DNA from: Enterococcus avium ATCC 14025 | GTDB lineage: Bacteria > Bacillota > Bacilli > Lactobacillales > Enterococcaceae | Reading direction: 5' to 3' | Assembly (NCBI RefSeq): GCF_000406965.1 | Contig: NZ_KE136358.1 | Coordinates: 32,001 to 96,000 of the forward strand | Length of the DNA stretch: 64,000 nucleotides | Shown: piece after piece, positions 1 to 12,246 of the stretch | Position numbering within the stretch: position 1 is the first letter of the stretch | Layout: every line of letters starts with the position of its first letter | Program-made: the position numbers and the translations under genes | The notes under the pieces: generated by a model | Databases searched by the model: none | Seen by the model: the letters and a program-made list of their open reading frames with translations, nothing else | Told to the model about the DNA's origin: nothing

Positions 1-313
1 TTGCATCATAAATAGGATCAAAATTCGATAAAATTTTAGATGCGGCTGTTGTCAAAAGCCCTTTCGTTACAATGTTGTCTTTGATTCCGATTGGAATACC
101 AGCCAATGCATTGTCATTGGTAATTCCTTTAATATCAATGGCTTTTGCCATTTCCATCGCTTTTTCTTCATTTAAAGTAATGAAAGCATCAATGTCCTTT
201 TCTGTTTCTTTGATGCGAGCAAAGGTTTCACTTGTTAAATCAGTGGCTGTAATTTCTTTTGAAACTAACAGACTGTGTAATTCTTCAATTGATTTATCGT
301 ATAATTTTTCCAT
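1..313 (-). CDS. gatA: Aspartyl/glutamyl-tRNA(Asn/Gln) amidotransferase subunit A, N-terminal part (cut by window edge)
   Basis: This is the first ~104 residues of the GatA amidase, the glutaminase/transamidase subunit of the GatCAB complex that converts Glu-tRNA(Gln) to Gln-tRNA(Gln). The visible part ends in the amidase-signature start ([10 protein letters not shown]), which holds the first catalytic lysine; the Ser-cisSer part of the triad lies outside the window. The ATG overlaps the gatC stop by one base (TAATG), so the two genes are translationally coupled. The rest of the gene, and presumably gatB, lies to the left. Confidence 0.93.
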   Translation of the reverse strand, partial: MEKLYDKSIEELHSLLVSKEITATDLTSETFARIKETEKDIDAFITLNEEKAMEMAKAIDIKGITNDNALAGIPIGIKDNIVTKGLLTTAASKILSNFDPIYDA

Positions 314-618
314 TATGCACCAGCCTCTCCGTTGTCAATGATAGCCGGAACCTTGATGAATCCATCTTCGCTTTCCGGAACATTTTTCATTAACTCATCG
401 CGTGACCAGCCTTCATCAGCTACGTCTTCACGCATAACATTGATTGTTTCTAATACATTGGAAGTAAATGGCACGCCTTCTGTATCAACTTCCCCAAGTT
501 GTTCGACCATGTCGATTATTTTGCCTAATTGATCCGTAAAACCGGTCAATTCATCATCTGAAAAAGAAAGCTTCGCAAGTTTCGCGACATGTTTTACTTG
601 TTCTTCATTGATTGCCAT
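313..618 (-). CDS. gatC: Aspartyl/glutamyl-tRNA amidotransferase subunit C
   Basis: This 101-residue protein is of normal length for GatC, the small subunit that wraps around GatA and stabilises the GatCAB complex. It begins with the typical [17 protein letters not shown] segment (here [16 protein letters not shown]) and has the expected acidic C-terminal half with a PES..GF.KVP motif. GAGGG lies about 7 nt before the ATG. It is the first gene of the gatCA(B) block, about 195 nt downstream of ligA on the same strand, so it may have its own promoter in that gap, although none is clear-cut. Confidence 0.95.
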   Translation of the reverse strand: MAINEEQVKHVAKLAKLSFSDDELTGFTDQLGKIIDMVEQLGEVDTEGVPFTSNVLETINVMREDVADEGWSRDELMKNVPESEDGFIKVPAIIDNGEAGA

Positions 619-799
619 AATATCCCTCTTTCATTTGTCAATTTTCAATCATTTTATCATATCTCTGTTAGAATTCACGGTTTTTTCTTGAAATTTTTTG
701 AAAAATTGTTCAATTCAAAAAATTTGAAAATAGAGTCATTCTAATAGCTTTAACGTCTTTTTATAATACCTGTTCGTTAATCGAAACGTCAACAAGCTT

Positions 800-2856
<2,057 letters not shown>

Positions 2857-2863
2857 TTATTAC

Positions 2864-5113
2864 TTATACTTTTTGAATTGGCGCAAAGGCTGCCAGTAGA
2901 CGTTTGACACCTTGCTGTGGAAATGCAATATCTAACTCTACATCTTTTGCGTTGCCGCTAACTTTTACAACTGTGCCAGTTCCCCATTTTTTATGTTGAA
3001 CTTTATCCCCAGGATTCCAATTCTCATTTTCTCCGCCAGATGCTGTCTTATTCGTCATCGGTTGTCTTGTTGCATGCTGGTACTTAGGCTTCATGGCATT
3101 TGGATTTGAAGTAAATGGATTGTTGAATGTAGCTTTAGGTTGTGGCTGCATTCCCACTGAATTCAACAGGCTATCATCAATTTCAGCAACAAAACGTGAA
3201 GGCTGATTGTATTGTGTTTTTCCATAAAGCGTCCGAGAAAAAGCATTTGTTAAATACAAGCTTTCTTCGGCGCGAGTAATTCCTACGTAAGCCAAGCGGC
3301 GTTCTTCTTCTAATTCGGACTCTTCCATCAATGAACGAGAGAGTGGAAATATTTTTTCTTCCATGCCAATTAGAAAGACGATTGGAAACTCTAACCCTTT
3401 GGCTGCATGTAATGTCATCAAGGTTACTTGTGCACTCTCTTCTTGATAATCATCCAAATCTGAAACCAAAGCTAAATCGTTTAAGAAAACAGCAAGTTTT
3501 TCTTCTGGCGCATCTGCTTCTTCATCATCCTGTACTTCATTTCGTTTATCAAATTCTTTTGTAACTGTTCGAAATTCTTCCAAATTCTCAAGACGGGATT
3601 CCGCTTCTAAAGTTCTCTGATTCTTTAATTCATCTAAGTATCCTGTCCGCTCTAAAACTTGATCAACTATATCTGTTACTGGTAAATAAGCGACCATTTC
3701 CTGGAATTGCGTAATCATTGTACCGAATTCGCCGATCATCCGCCCAGCTTTGCCGGAAATATTTGCTAAGTCGACATTTTGTGCCGCTTCAACCATCGAC
3801 CAGTCATGCATCGCTGCAAAATTTCGTAACTTCTCAACTGAAGCAGCACCAATTCCCCGTTTTGGTGTATTGATTACTCGTTCAAAGCTGACACCATCTC
3901 TCGGGTTGTTAATGATATTTAAATAGGCGATGATATCTTTTATTTCTTTACGATCATAGAACTTATGACCACCAACCATTGTATAAGGCACATTAGACTT
4001 AACTAACGTATCTTCAATTACCCGTGATTGCGCATTTGTTCGATAAAGAACTGCAAAATCATTGTAACTGCGATTATTGGTTTGAATTTCTTCTTTGATT
4101 TTACTGATGATGAATTGCGCCTCGTCACGTTCACTATCCGCACGATAATAAGTAATTTGTTCTCCTGCCTGATTGTCCGTCCAAAGGTTCTTATCTCGAC
4201 GATTACTGTTATTTTTGATTACTTGATTGGCGGCATCTAAAATACTTTTAGTTGAACGGTAATTTTGTTCTAATAAAATAACGGTTGCATCATTATAATC
4301 TTTCTCAAAGTCTAAGATGTTTTGCATATCCGCACCACGCCAACCGTAGATACTTTGATCAGCATCACCGACTACACATAGATTACGGAAACGCGCAGCC
4401 AACATATTAACCAATGTATATTGGGCATGGTTAGTATCTTGATACTCATCTACGTGTAAATAATGAAATTTATTTTGATAATACGTTAAAACTTCATCGT
4501 TATCCTCAAATAATCGAATCGTATTCATGATCAAGTCGTCGAAATCCATACTCTGGTTATTTCGCAATGCCTTTTGATAGGCATCATAACAACGGGCAAC
4601 GATTTCTTCAAAAAAAGAACCTTGACGTTCAGCATACGTTTCTGGTGTCAACAATTCATTTTTTGCATTGCTGATACTTCCTAAAATCGAACGTGGATCA
4701 TATTTTTTAGGGTCGATATTTAGTTCTTTTAAAATTCGTTTCATCAATGTTAATTGATCTGAGCTATCTAAAATTGTAAAGTTCCGATCATAACCAATCG
4801 CATCGACATCACGACGTAAAATACGTACACACATGGAATGAAAAGTTGAAACCCAAACATCTTCTCCGCCTTTTCCTAAAATCCCGCTTACCCGTTCCTT
4901 CATCTCTCGTGCTGCTTTATTGGTAAAGGTAATCGCTAATATGTTCCATGGATTCACGTTTTTTTCTTCTATTAAATAAGCAATTCGATGTGTCAAAACT
5001 CGCGTCTTTCCACTCCCTGCTCCCGCCATAATCAATAACGGTCCTTCGGTATGAAGCACCGCTTCTTTTTGCTTAGGGTTTAGTCCTGCTAACAACTCCT
5101 GTTTGTTTGGCAT
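2864..5113 (-). CDS. pcrA: ATP-dependent DNA helicase PcrA (UvrD/Rep superfamily 1)
   Basis: PcrA is a 3'-5' SF1A helicase used in repair, rolling-circle replication and removal of RecA from DNA. It is 749 residues from the ATG at 5113. Walker A is AGAGSGKT (30-37); the VDEYQDTN Walker B/motif II, the [14 protein letters not shown] motif III region and the [15 protein letters not shown] motif V region are all visible. The C-terminal tail ends in the PcrA-specific Tudor-like segment ([15 protein letters not shown]), which binds RNA polymerase in the Bacillus homologue. An upstream in-frame TTG would add 8 residues, but AAAGGA is well placed for the ATG. It is the first gene of the pcrA-ligA operon. 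Confidence 0.97.
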   Translation of the reverse strand: MPNKQELLAGLNPKQKEAVLHTEGPLLIMAGAGSGKTRVLTHRIAYLIEEKNVNPWNILAITFTNKAAREMKERVSGILGKGGEDVWVSTFHSMCVRILRRDVDAIGYDRNFTILDSSDQLTLMKRILKELNIDPKKYDPRSILGSISNAKNELLTPETYAERQGSFFEEIVARCYDAYQKALRNNQSMDFDDLIMNTIRLFEDNDEVLTYYQNKFHYLHVDEYQDTNHAQYTLVNMLAARFRNLCVVGDADQSIYGWRGADMQNILDFEKDYNDATVILLEQNYRSTKSILDAANQVIKNNSNRRDKNLWTDNQAGEQITYYRADSERDEAQFIISKIKEEIQTNNRSYNDFAVLYRTNAQSRVIEDTLVKSNVPYTMVGGHKFYDRKEIKDIIAYLNIINNPRDGVSFERVINTPKRGIGAASVEKLRNFAAMHDWSMVEAAQNVDLANISGKAGRMIGEFGTMITQFQEMVAYLPVTDIVDQVLERTGYLDELKNQRTLEAESRLENLEEFRTVTKEFDKRNEVQDDEEADAPEEKLAVFLNDLALVSDLDDYQEESAQVTLMTLHAAKGLEFPIVFLIGMEEKIFPLSRSLMEESELEEERRLAYVGITRAEESLYLTNAFSRTLYGKTQYNQPSRFVAEIDDSLLNSVGMQPQPKATFNNPFTSNPNAMKPKYQHATRQPMTNKTASGGENENWNPGDKVQHKKWGTGTVVKVSGNAKDVELDIAFPQQGVKRLLAAFAPIQKV

Positions 5114-5145
5114 GCAAAACGTCCTTTCTTTATTCAATCTTTTTT

Positions 5146-5155
5146 ATTATAGCAT
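5146..5155 (-). promoter_or_regulatory. pcrA promoter, extended -10
   Basis: On the minus strand TATAAT (5151-5146) is preceded by TGC, giving TGCTATAAT, an extended -10 element. No good -35 hexamer sits 16-18 bp upstream. It lies about 33 bp before the pcrA ATG. Confidence 0.5.
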
Positions 5156-5265
5156 CTCAGAAAGTTTCGCGACACTAGCAACATTTTAAAAAAGCGAATT
5201 CATTGATTCATCCTTGTATTTCTCAGAAAAGCGCGTTAAATTTAATAAGGATATGGGAGGAAATC

Positions 5266-6840
5266 ATGAAAAACGAACATGAAATCAAACGTTTAGATAG
5301 TACAAAAGTAATTTTTATATTGAAAGGTATTCTGATTGGAGCAATCGCAGGAATCATTGTCAGTTTGTTTCGCTTACTGATAGAAGAAATGATGGAACAC
5401 ATGGTCACACTTTATCTTTGGCTTCGCGGAAATCCGGTTTGGATTATCCCTTGGGCTTTAATTATGTTGGTTTGCGCCTTTATTGTTGGCAGTTTGATTA
5501 AATCAGAACCCAATATTAAAGGAAGCGGAATTCCCCAGGTTGAAGGCACGCTTCAGGGGGAGATTAAGCTGAAGTGGTTTTCAGTTCTATGGAAAAAATT
5601 TGTTGGTGGCGTTCTTTCAGTAGGTTCAGGATTATTCTTAGGTCGCGAAGGTCCTTCAATCCAGTTAGGTGCGATGGTAGGTCAAGGTTTCAGTGAGTAT
5701 ACAAAGGCATCTACCTCTGAAAAAAAGATTTTTATTTCTAGTGGAGCTGCTGCAGGCTTAGGAGCTGCTTTTAATGCCCCGATTGCTGGACTGTTATTTG
5801 TGATTGAAGAGGTCCATCATCATTTTTCTCCTTTGATTTGGTTGACTTCTCTAACAGCAGCATTGACCGCAAATTTAATTTCCTTGAACTTTTTCGGCTT
5901 AAAGCCGGTTTTGTTTATTGCTAATGTTCCTTCGTTACCTTTGAAATACTATGGTTTATTAATTCTTTTGGGAATTATTTTAGGTATTCTGGGGTATGTG
6001 TATCAAGTTGTGCTTTTATCTTTGCCACAACTTTATAAACGCAGCCATTTGCCAGAACATCTGTATGGCATTATCCCATTTTTATTGATTATTCCAATTG
6101 CACTTTTTTTCCCCCATTATTTGGGTGGTGGGAATCAAATTGTGTTATCAATTGGTGAACAAGTTTTTCCGCTGATTGTTTTAATATCATTATTCGTTTT
6201 ACGATTTATTTTTTCAATGGTTTCTTACGGCGCGAATCTTCCAGGCGGTATTTTTTTACCAATTCTGACGTTAGGTGCTTTGATTGGGGCAATTTATGGA
6301 ACTATCCTGCATCGATGGTTCGGAATGGACCCGATGCTGATCAGAGATTTTGCAATTTTTGCGATGGCGGGATATTTTACCGCTATTGGCAAGGCGCCCT
6401 TAACGGCAATTATTCTTGTGACTGAAATGGTGGGAAATATTACTCATTTAATGCCACTAGCGGTTTGTTCTTTAACTGCATATGTCATCAACGATTTGTT
6501 AGGTGGTAATCCTATCTATGAATCATTGCTTGAACGTTTATTAAACGGGCATCTGCCAAGTATTACCGGAAATAAAACAATCATCGAATTCCCGGTGACT
6601 GCCGAAAGTACGTTAGATGGCACAATGGTTCGCGATTTTAATTGGCCAAAAGAAATGCTGTTGATTTCGATTAGACGTGGCTCTTCTGAGATACTCACTC
6701 ATGGAGATACAGTCATGAAAGTCGGTGATTTACTAATGATCCTGACAGACGAGGGTTACACTAAAAAAATCAAAACACAGATTCGCGAACGTTCTGATGC
6801 AGCGATTGCAAAAATACAAGATAAAAAGATCAAAGACTAA
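5266..6840 (+). CDS. ClC-family chloride channel/transporter with C-terminal RCK_C (TrkA-C) domain
   Basis: This is a 524-residue polytopic membrane protein of the ClC family. The signature chloride-binding loops are present: GSGIP (86-90), GREGP (126-130, with the gating glutamate Glu128) and GGIFLP further on. The Glu181-Glu182 pair in FVIEEV matches the internal proton glutamate of ClC-ec1, so H+/Cl- antiport is more likely than a passive channel. The last ~80 residues form a TrkA-C/RCK_C-like domain, a possible ligand-sensing module; c-di-AMP binding is known for some RCK_C proteins but is only a guess here. The start is ATG 5266, with GGGAGG 5 nt upstream; a longer TTG frame has no ribosome site. 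It is transcribed divergently from pcrA. Confidence 0.9.
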   Translation: MKNEHEIKRLDSTKVIFILKGILIGAIAGIIVSLFRLLIEEMMEHMVTLYLWLRGNPVWIIPWALIMLVCAFIVGSLIKSEPNIKGSGIPQVEGTLQGEIKLKWFSVLWKKFVGGVLSVGSGLFLGREGPSIQLGAMVGQGFSEYTKASTSEKKIFISSGAAAGLGAAFNAPIAGLLFVIEEVHHHFSPLIWLTSLTAALTANLISLNFFGLKPVLFIANVPSLPLKYYGLLILLGIILGILGYVYQVVLLSLPQLYKRSHLPEHLYGIIPFLLIIPIALFFPHYLGGGNQIVLSIGEQVFPLIVLISLFVLRFIFSMVSYGANLPGGIFLPILTLGALIGAIYGTILHRWFGMDPMLIRDFAIFAMAGYFTAIGKAPLTAIILVTEMVGNITHLMPLAVCSLTAYVINDLLGGNPIYESLLERLLNGHLPSITGNKTIIEFPVTAESTLDGTMVRDFNWPKEMLLISIRRGSSEILTHGDTVMKVGDLLMILTDEGYTKKIKTQIRERSDAAIAKIQDKKIKD

Positions 6841-6863
6841 TCGTATTTTTTGAGAATACTAAT

Positions 6864-6930
6864 AAAAAAAGCGAATTATCATAAAACTATCCCATATGGA
6901 AAAGAGTTATGATTGTTCGCTTTCTTTTTT
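6864..6930. terminator. Bidirectional terminator between the ClC gene and the amylase
   Basis: AAAGCGAATTATCATAA pairs with TTATGATTGTTCGCTTT (two mismatches). A-rich sequence lies on one side and T-rich (CTTTTTT) on the other, so it can serve both convergent genes. Confidence 0.8.
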
Positions 6931-6980
6931 ATATGGCTACTTAAAAAACTCAACTATTGTAACACTTTCTTCTTAATTAA

Positions 6981-8441
6981 TTATCCTCGTATTTTTTGAA
7001 CCAGTTTCTCATTAACATAAACAGAAACTTGCCCATCATTTACTGGAAATACACCTTGTCCATTTTCATCCAAAACAACTTTTGCCTCGTTATTTCCCAG
7101 CAAATCAACAAATGTTTCTCCCTCATGAATAGCGCTAACGGTCATTTCTTTCTCGCCGCCTTTGGCATTCGTCATAATTATAGCAGCTCCAGAGTCACTA
7201 TCATCAAAATCACCGGTTAGCGTCCAACCAATAACATCTGGATCGTCAAAATAGTCTGCCTGATTTCCAAAGTTTAATTCTTCTCGCAATTCTATTAAGT
7301 TAGTCAGACCAGAGCCCACTGCTTCAGCTTTTTCGGTACCATAAAGATCGCCCCAGAAGACAACCGGAGTTCCTTCATTTCTCAGTAAAATCAATGAATA
7401 GGCATGTAGCTTGAACCAGCCCTCTATCCAAGACTCCAAACTTTGCCCAAGTTGGGTATCATGATTGTCAACGAAGGTAACAGCCCAGTCGGGTCGAGTC
7501 TCAATCAAGGTTCCAGCAAATATTTGCCGCATATCAAATCCACCCATCGTTGAAGCGGCTTGAAATAGATTGAAGTGCAATGGTACATCGAAAAGTGAAA
7601 TCAAATTTCCTGATGAATCAAGATATTCCTGTAACTTATCCAGCTCATCAGACCAATATTCCCCCACAACAAACAGCTCTTCGCCTTTTTCCTCTCTACG
7701 ATGCAACAACCAGTCAACAAAAAGATCAAAACGGATATGCTTTACCGCGTCCAAACGATAGCCATCAACATCCGTTAATTCTTGATACCATTTCCCCCAC
7801 TTATCTAGTTGCTCTATCGTATCGGGATTCTCCATGTCCAGATTACATCCCATTAAATAGTCAAAGTTGCCATTCTCATCATCAACTTTCGGTGCCCAGC
7901 CCTTATTTGCAAAATTAAAAATCGCATGATCTTTTTCACGAGCATCATAATCAACACCAGAAAAATTTTTCCAATTCCATTGATAGTCGTTGTATTTACC
8001 TTGACGTCCTGGGAAAGTAAATTTCGTCCATGCTTCAATTTCTTCCTTGCCAGAGCTTGGTTGTGTTCGATCATCAAATTGATAAGAAACAGCTGAGACC
8101 ACTTCCGTCTCATCAGCTCCCATAAAATGATCGAAAACAATGTCCGCATAAATTTTCAGTCCGGCTTTCTTCAATGCAGTAATACTGCTCAAATATTCTT
8201 CTTTTGTGCCATATTTTGTTCTAACACTGCCCTTTTGATCGAACTCACCAAGATCATAAAGATCGTAAGTTCCATAACCAACATCATTGGCGCCCTCTGA
8301 TCCCTTATAAGCGGGTGGCATCCAAACAGCATTGATTCCAAAGCTACTTAATTCTTCTGCTTTTTCTGCTAATGTTTTCCAATGGTTGCCATCGTTAGGC
8401 AAATACCACTCAAATCCTTGTAAAATCGTTTGTTTTCCCAT
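6981..8441 (-). CDS. Cytoplasmic alpha-amylase (glycoside hydrolase family 13)
   Basis: This 486-residue GH13 enzyme hydrolyses internal alpha-1,4 links of maltodextrin, glycogen or starch. There is no signal peptide, so it acts inside the cell, like E. coli AmyA. The catalytic residues are the nucleophile Asp231 (GYRLDAVKH), acid/base Glu261 (VVGEYW) and Asp328 (FVDNHD). The N-terminal ILQGFEWYLP is typical of bacterial liquefying-type amylases (GH13_5). The start is ATG 8441 with AGAGGTG 6 nt upstream; a GTG nine bases earlier overlaps that ribosome site. It has its own sigma-A promoter and is divergent from fruR. Confidence 0.93.
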   Translation of the reverse strand: MGKQTILQGFEWYLPNDGNHWKTLAEKAEELSSFGINAVWMPPAYKGSEGANDVGYGTYDLYDLGEFDQKGSVRTKYGTKEEYLSSITALKKAGLKIYADIVFDHFMGADETEVVSAVSYQFDDRTQPSSGKEEIEAWTKFTFPGRQGKYNDYQWNWKNFSGVDYDAREKDHAIFNFANKGWAPKVDDENGNFDYLMGCNLDMENPDTIEQLDKWGKWYQELTDVDGYRLDAVKHIRFDLFVDWLLHRREEKGEELFVVGEYWSDELDKLQEYLDSSGNLISLFDVPLHFNLFQAASTMGGFDMRQIFAGTLIETRPDWAVTFVDNHDTQLGQSLESWIEGWFKLHAYSLILLRNEGTPVVFWGDLYGTEKAEAVGSGLTNLIELREELNFGNQADYFDDPDVIGWTLTGDFDDSDSGAAIIMTNAKGGEKEMTVSAIHEGETFVDLLGNNEAKVVLDENGQGVFPVNDGQVSVYVNEKLVQKIRG

Positions 8442-8461
8442 AACCTTCACCTCTTATATCT

Positions 8462-8489
8462 ATCATACCGAAATTAATGAAAGCTTCAA
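8462..8489 (-). promoter_or_regulatory. Amylase gene promoter
   Basis: Minus strand TTGAAG (8489-8484), 16-bp spacer, TATGAT (8467-8462), about 20 bp before the start codon. Confidence 0.6.
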
Positions 8490-8520
8490 AATAAGACGAA
8501 CCATATTATTAAGTTTAAAC

Positions 8521-8557
8521 GTTTTTGAATGTTTTTGGTCGTTTTTGATTGTCTTTT
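8521..8557 (+). promoter_or_regulatory. FruR operator: three exact GTTTTTG repeats on a 10-bp period
   Basis: GTTTTTG occurs at 8521, 8531 and 8541, each exactly 10 bp apart, with a degenerate fourth copy (GTCTTTTG) at 8551. The repeats run into the -35 of the fruR promoter. DeoR-family sugar-phosphate repressors, including FruR of related lactic acid bacteria, bind short direct repeats. Autoregulation of fruR-fruK-fruA through these repeats is therefore the natural reading. Confidence 0.7.
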
Positions 8558-8577
8558 GAAAATATTTATGTTACTAT
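8549..8577 (+). promoter_or_regulatory. fruR-fruK-fruA promoter
   Basis: TTGTCT (8549-8554), 17-bp spacer, TACTAT (8572-8577). The -35 overlaps the last GTTTTTG-like repeats, as expected for repression by occlusion. Confidence 0.65.
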
Positions 8578-8599
8578 TTCAGTTGAAGGAGGATTGAAA

Positions 8600-9352
8600 A
8601 TGCTTACAGAAGAAAGACATAGAAAAATAATCGAGTGGTTGGAACGTGATGGATTAGTGAAATCTCAAGATTTGATTCAATGGTTGGACTCTTCCGAATC
8701 AACAATACGTCGAGACTTACAAGAATTAGAAAATTTGCAAATGCTGGAGCGCGTTCACGGCGGTGCTAAACGTCCACAGCATCTTGAACAAGAACTAGGC
8801 ATGTTCGAAAAATCATCCAAAAACGTTCAACAGAAAAAAATGATCGCTGAATATGCAGCTGAAAGTATTACTGAGGGTGATGTCATTTATTTAGATGCTG
8901 GAACGACAACCTCTGAAATGATTCCATTCCTTAAAAATCGCACAATTACGGTTGTTACAAACTCAGTTGGCCTCGCCGCTCGACTAGTTGAAGCACAAAT
9001 CGCAACAATTGTACTAGGCGGACGCATCAAACTGACAACTGACGCAGTCGTTGGCTCACAGGCCTTAGAACAATTGAAACAGTATCGTTTTAACAAAGCG
9101 TTCATGGGAATGAACGGAGTCCACTTAGATAGCGGCTATTCCACTCCTGACCCTGAAGAAGCAATTCTAAAAAGAACAGCTATTCAACAATCTGAAGAAG
9201 CATTTGTTTTAGTTGATCACAGCAAATTCAATCAAACAAGTTTTGTCAGTGTCGCTTCATTGTCAGCAGCTTCGATCCTCACCGACACCTGTCCTTTGGT
9301 TATCCATGATCAAATCACAGAACAAACTACCTTGAAGGAGGTTTCTGTATGA
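8600..9352 (+). CDS. fruR: DeoR-family transcriptional repressor of the fructose operon
   Basis: This 250-residue regulator has an N-terminal DeoR helix-turn-helix (LVKSQDLIQWLDSSESTIRRDLQEL, about 17-42). A C-terminal DeoR sensor domain contains the usual DAGTTTSEM and GMNGVH...YSTPDPEEA motifs, which bind phosphorylated sugar, here presumably fructose-1-phosphate. The start is ATG 8600 with AAGGAGG 7 nt upstream. It is the first gene of the operon and overlaps fruK by 4 nt (ATGA). The repeats upstream are the likely operator. Confidence 0.93.
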   Translation: MLTEERHRKIIEWLERDGLVKSQDLIQWLDSSESTIRRDLQELENLQMLERVHGGAKRPQHLEQELGMFEKSSKNVQQKKMIAEYAAESITEGDVIYLDAGTTTSEMIPFLKNRTITVVTNSVGLAARLVEAQIATIVLGGRIKLTTDAVVGSQALEQLKQYRFNKAFMGMNGVHLDSGYSTPDPEEAILKRTAIQQSEEAFVLVDHSKFNQTSFVSVASLSAASILTDTCPLVIHDQITEQTTLKEVSV

Positions 9353-10263
9353 TTTATACAGTGACACTAAACCCATCAATTGACTACATCGTCCATGTCG
9401 ATCAACTAACTATCGGCGATGTTAATCGGATGAAAAGCGATTTGAAACTGCCAGGAGGAAAAGGCATCAATGTTTCACGTATTTTAAAACGTATTGATAA
9501 CGATTCTACCGCCTTAGGCTTTGTTGGTGGATTTACTGGACATTTTATTGAGAAATGGCTAAAAAAAGAAAGCATTCAAACAAACTTCACACCAGTTTCC
9601 GACGATACACGAATCAATATCAAATTGAAAGCAAATGAAGAAACCGAAATTAACGGACTAGGTCCAATCGTTTCAACTGAAGAAATGCTTGAACTGAAAA
9701 AAGTTTTAGGAAGCTTAAATGCAAACGATATAGTGGTTTTATCAGGAAGTAAGCCTGCTAGTGTTCCAACAGGTTTTTATCAAGATTTAATTGAAATCAT
9801 TAAAGCACAAGGAGCCTCATTTGTTATTGATACCACTGGTGCAGATTTGATGGATGCCTTAGAAAAGAAGCCTTTATTAGTCAAACCAAACAATCATGAA
9901 TTGGCTGATCTATATCAAACGACTTTTACGTCTGTTGAAGACATTTTTCCATTTGGTCAACGTTTACTAGATGAAGGTGCGCAGCATGCACTCGTTTCAA
10001 TGGCTGGTGATGGCGCATTATTATTTACTAGCGAAGGAGTCTATCAGTCAAATGTACTAAAGCGGGCAGTGAAAAATTCAGTTGGCGCTGGAGATTCAAT
10101 GATTGCGGGTTTTGTTGGAAGCTTCACTAAAACTCAAGATCCTGTCGAAGCCTTTAAATGGGGAGTGGCCTGCGGTAGTGCTACCACTTTTTCAGATGAT
10201 TTAGCCACTGCAGATTTTATTCAAGAATTACTACCAGAAGTTGAGATCACCAAAGTAAAATAA
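9349..10263 (+). CDS. fruK: 1-phosphofructokinase
   Basis: This PfkB-family sugar kinase (304 residues) phosphorylates fructose-1-phosphate, the product of FruA, to fructose-1,6-bisphosphate. The N-terminal TLNPSIDY and PGGKGINVSR motifs and the C-terminal GAGD anion hole (246-249, catalytic base Asp249) are intact. Tagatose-6-phosphate kinase (LacC) is a close relative, but the FruR/FruA neighbours decide for FruK. The ATG overlaps the fruR stop; AAGGAGG lies about 7 nt upstream. Confidence 0.95.
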   Translation: MIYTVTLNPSIDYIVHVDQLTIGDVNRMKSDLKLPGGKGINVSRILKRIDNDSTALGFVGGFTGHFIEKWLKKESIQTNFTPVSDDTRINIKLKANEETEINGLGPIVSTEEMLELKKVLGSLNANDIVVLSGSKPASVPTGFYQDLIEIIKAQGASFVIDTTGADLMDALEKKPLLVKPNNHELADLYQTTFTSVEDIFPFGQRLLDEGAQHALVSMAGDGALLFTSEGVYQSNVLKRAVKNSVGAGDSMIAGFVGSFTKTQDPVEAFKWGVACGSATTFSDDLATADFIQELLPEVEITKVK

Positions 10264-10316
10264 TTCAGATCTCCCCTTCTGTTTGAACACATTTTATAAC
10301 AATTGGAGGAACTATA

Positions 10317-12242
10317 ATGGATATTAAGGACTTATTGATCAAAGATGCCATGATTATGGATTTGCAGGCGACGACTAAAAAAGCCGCTATCGATGAAATG
10401 GTTCAAAAAATGTATGATGCTGGGCGAATTTCTGATGTTGATGTCTACAAAGAAGGTATTTTAAATCGTGAGGCCCAAACTTCAACTGGCTTAGGTGATG
10501 GCATCGCAATGCCTCATGCAAAAAACAGTGCCGTCAAAGAAGCTACCGTTCTATTTGCAAAAAGTAAAAATGGTGTGGACTATGAATCCCTAGATGGGCA
10601 ACCTACCTACTTGTTTTTCATGATTGCTGCTCCAGAAGGTGCTAATGATACGCATCTGCAAGCTTTGGCTGCCTTGTCTAGACTGTTGATCAATCCTGAC
10701 TTCGTCGCTAAATTGAAAGCTGCCGAAACACCTGAACAGGTTCAAGCAACTTTTGATGCAGCAGAAAAAGCGAAGGAAGCTGAAGAAAAAGCAGAAGCTC
10801 ATTCGGAGGCTGAAGAAAAAAGCAAAGATACTAACCGTCGATATATTGTAGCGGTTACAGCGTGCCCTACCGGAATTGCTCATACTTATATGGCCGAAGA
10901 TGCTTTAAAGAAAAAAGCAAAGGAAATGGGTGTTGATATCAAGGTTGAGACCAACGGATCTGAAGGAATCAAACATCGCCTCAGTGATGAAGATATTGCT
11001 CGAGCAGATGGTGTCATTATAGCCGCTGATAAAAAAGTGGAAATGAATCGTTTTAATGGCAAAGAATTAGTCAACCGTCCAGTTAGTGATGGTATTCGGA
11101 AGCCAGAGGAACTAATCAATTTAGCATTAAGTGGAAGTGCCCCTGTCTACCATGGTAATGCTGAAGAATCTTCAGCTACGGAAGAGAAGAGTGATAACGG
11201 AACTTTAGGCCAACGTATTTACAAGGATTTAATGAACGGTGTTTCCCATATGCTGCCATTTGTAATCGGTGGAGGAATCATGATCGCTTTATCATTCATG
11301 ATTGACCAATTTATGGGAGTTCCTCAATCGGAATTGGCAAACCTTGGTAATTACAACCAAATCGCTAGTTGGTTTAACCAAATCGGCGGCGCCGCATTTG
11401 GATTCATGCTTCCTGTACTTGCTGGTTTTATCGCATCAAGTATTGCTGATCGTCCTGGCTTAATCGCTGGATTTGCCGCTGGAGCGTTAGCAAATACTGG
11501 GGGTGCTGGATTTTTAGGCGCATTAATTGGTGGATTCTTAGCTGGTTATGTCATCATTTTCTTGAAAAAGATCTTTAAAAACTTGCCGAAATCACTTGAA
11601 GGTATTAAAGCAATTCTTTTCTATCCGTTCTTTGGTTTGATGATTACTGGATTCTTAATGCTCTTAGTCAATGTTCCAATGAAGGCAATTAATGATGGGT
11701 TAAATGGCTTTCTAACTGGGTTAAGCGGATCAAATGCAATTTTACTTGGTGCTTTGCTTGGCGGAATGATGGCTGTCGATCTGGGCGGTCCTATTAATAA
11801 AGCAGCTTATGTATTTGGTACAGCAACACTTGCGACAAGTGTCGCTCAAGGTGGGTCAATCGTAATGGCAGCTGTTATGGCTGGTGGAATGGTTCCTCCT
11901 TTAGCAATCTTCGTTGCAACTCGTTTATTCAAAAACAAGTTTGAAAAAAGTCAAGTAGACGCAGGATTAACGAACATTGTAATGGGGCTCTCATTCGTAA
12001 CAGAAGGAGCGATACCCTTTGCAGCTGCCGATCCAATTCGTGTAATTCCAAGTTTCGTAGTTGGTTCAGCTTTAGCTGGTGGTTTAGTTGGTGCTGTTGG
12101 TATTAAGTTACTCGCTCCTCATGGTGGTATCTTTGTTGTTCTTTTATTAAGCCACCCACTACTTTATCTTTTGTTTATTATCATTGGAGCGATTGTTTCA
12201 GGTGTTATCTACGGTTTAGTAAAAAAACCTATTACTAAATAA
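10317..12242 (+). CDS. fruA: PTS fructose-specific enzyme IIABC
   Basis: This 641-residue fused permease takes up fructose and phosphorylates it at C1. Domain order: EIIA (about 1-150, phospho-accepting His67 in AMPHAKN), a charged Glu/Lys/Ala-rich linker (150-172), EIIB (about 175-275, phospho-cysteine Cys183 in ACPTGIAHTYMA) and EIIC (about 295-640, multiple membrane helices). It is the last gene of fruR-fruK-fruA, 53 nt after fruK, and ends at a strong terminator. Confidence 0.96.
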   Translation: MDIKDLLIKDAMIMDLQATTKKAAIDEMVQKMYDAGRISDVDVYKEGILNREAQTSTGLGDGIAMPHAKNSAVKEATVLFAKSKNGVDYESLDGQPTYLFFMIAAPEGANDTHLQALAALSRLLINPDFVAKLKAAETPEQVQATFDAAEKAKEAEEKAEAHSEAEEKSKDTNRRYIVAVTACPTGIAHTYMAEDALKKKAKEMGVDIKVETNGSEGIKHRLSDEDIARADGVIIAADKKVEMNRFNGKELVNRPVSDGIRKPEELINLALSGSAPVYHGNAEESSATEEKSDNGTLGQRIYKDLMNGVSHMLPFVIGGGIMIALSFMIDQFMGVPQSELANLGNYNQIASWFNQIGGAAFGFMLPVLAGFIASSIADRPGLIAGFAAGALANTGGAGFLGALIGGFLAGYVIIFLKKIFKNLPKSLEGIKAILFYPFFGLMITGFLMLLVNVPMKAINDGLNGFLTGLSGSNAILLGALLGGMMAVDLGGPINKAAYVFGTATLATSVAQGGSIVMAAVMAGGMVPPLAIFVATRLFKNKFEKSQVDAGLTNIVMGLSFVTEGAIPFAAADPIRVIPSFVVGSALAGGLVGAVGIKLLAPHGGIFVVLLLSHPLLYLLFIIIGAIVSGVIYGLVKKPITK

Positions 12243-12246
12243 AAAG

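Noticed and set aside
8521..8557. CRISPR-like or simple-sequence repeat
   Set aside because: The 7-bp units on a 10-bp period are far too short for CRISPR and sit on a promoter; an operator is the sensible reading.
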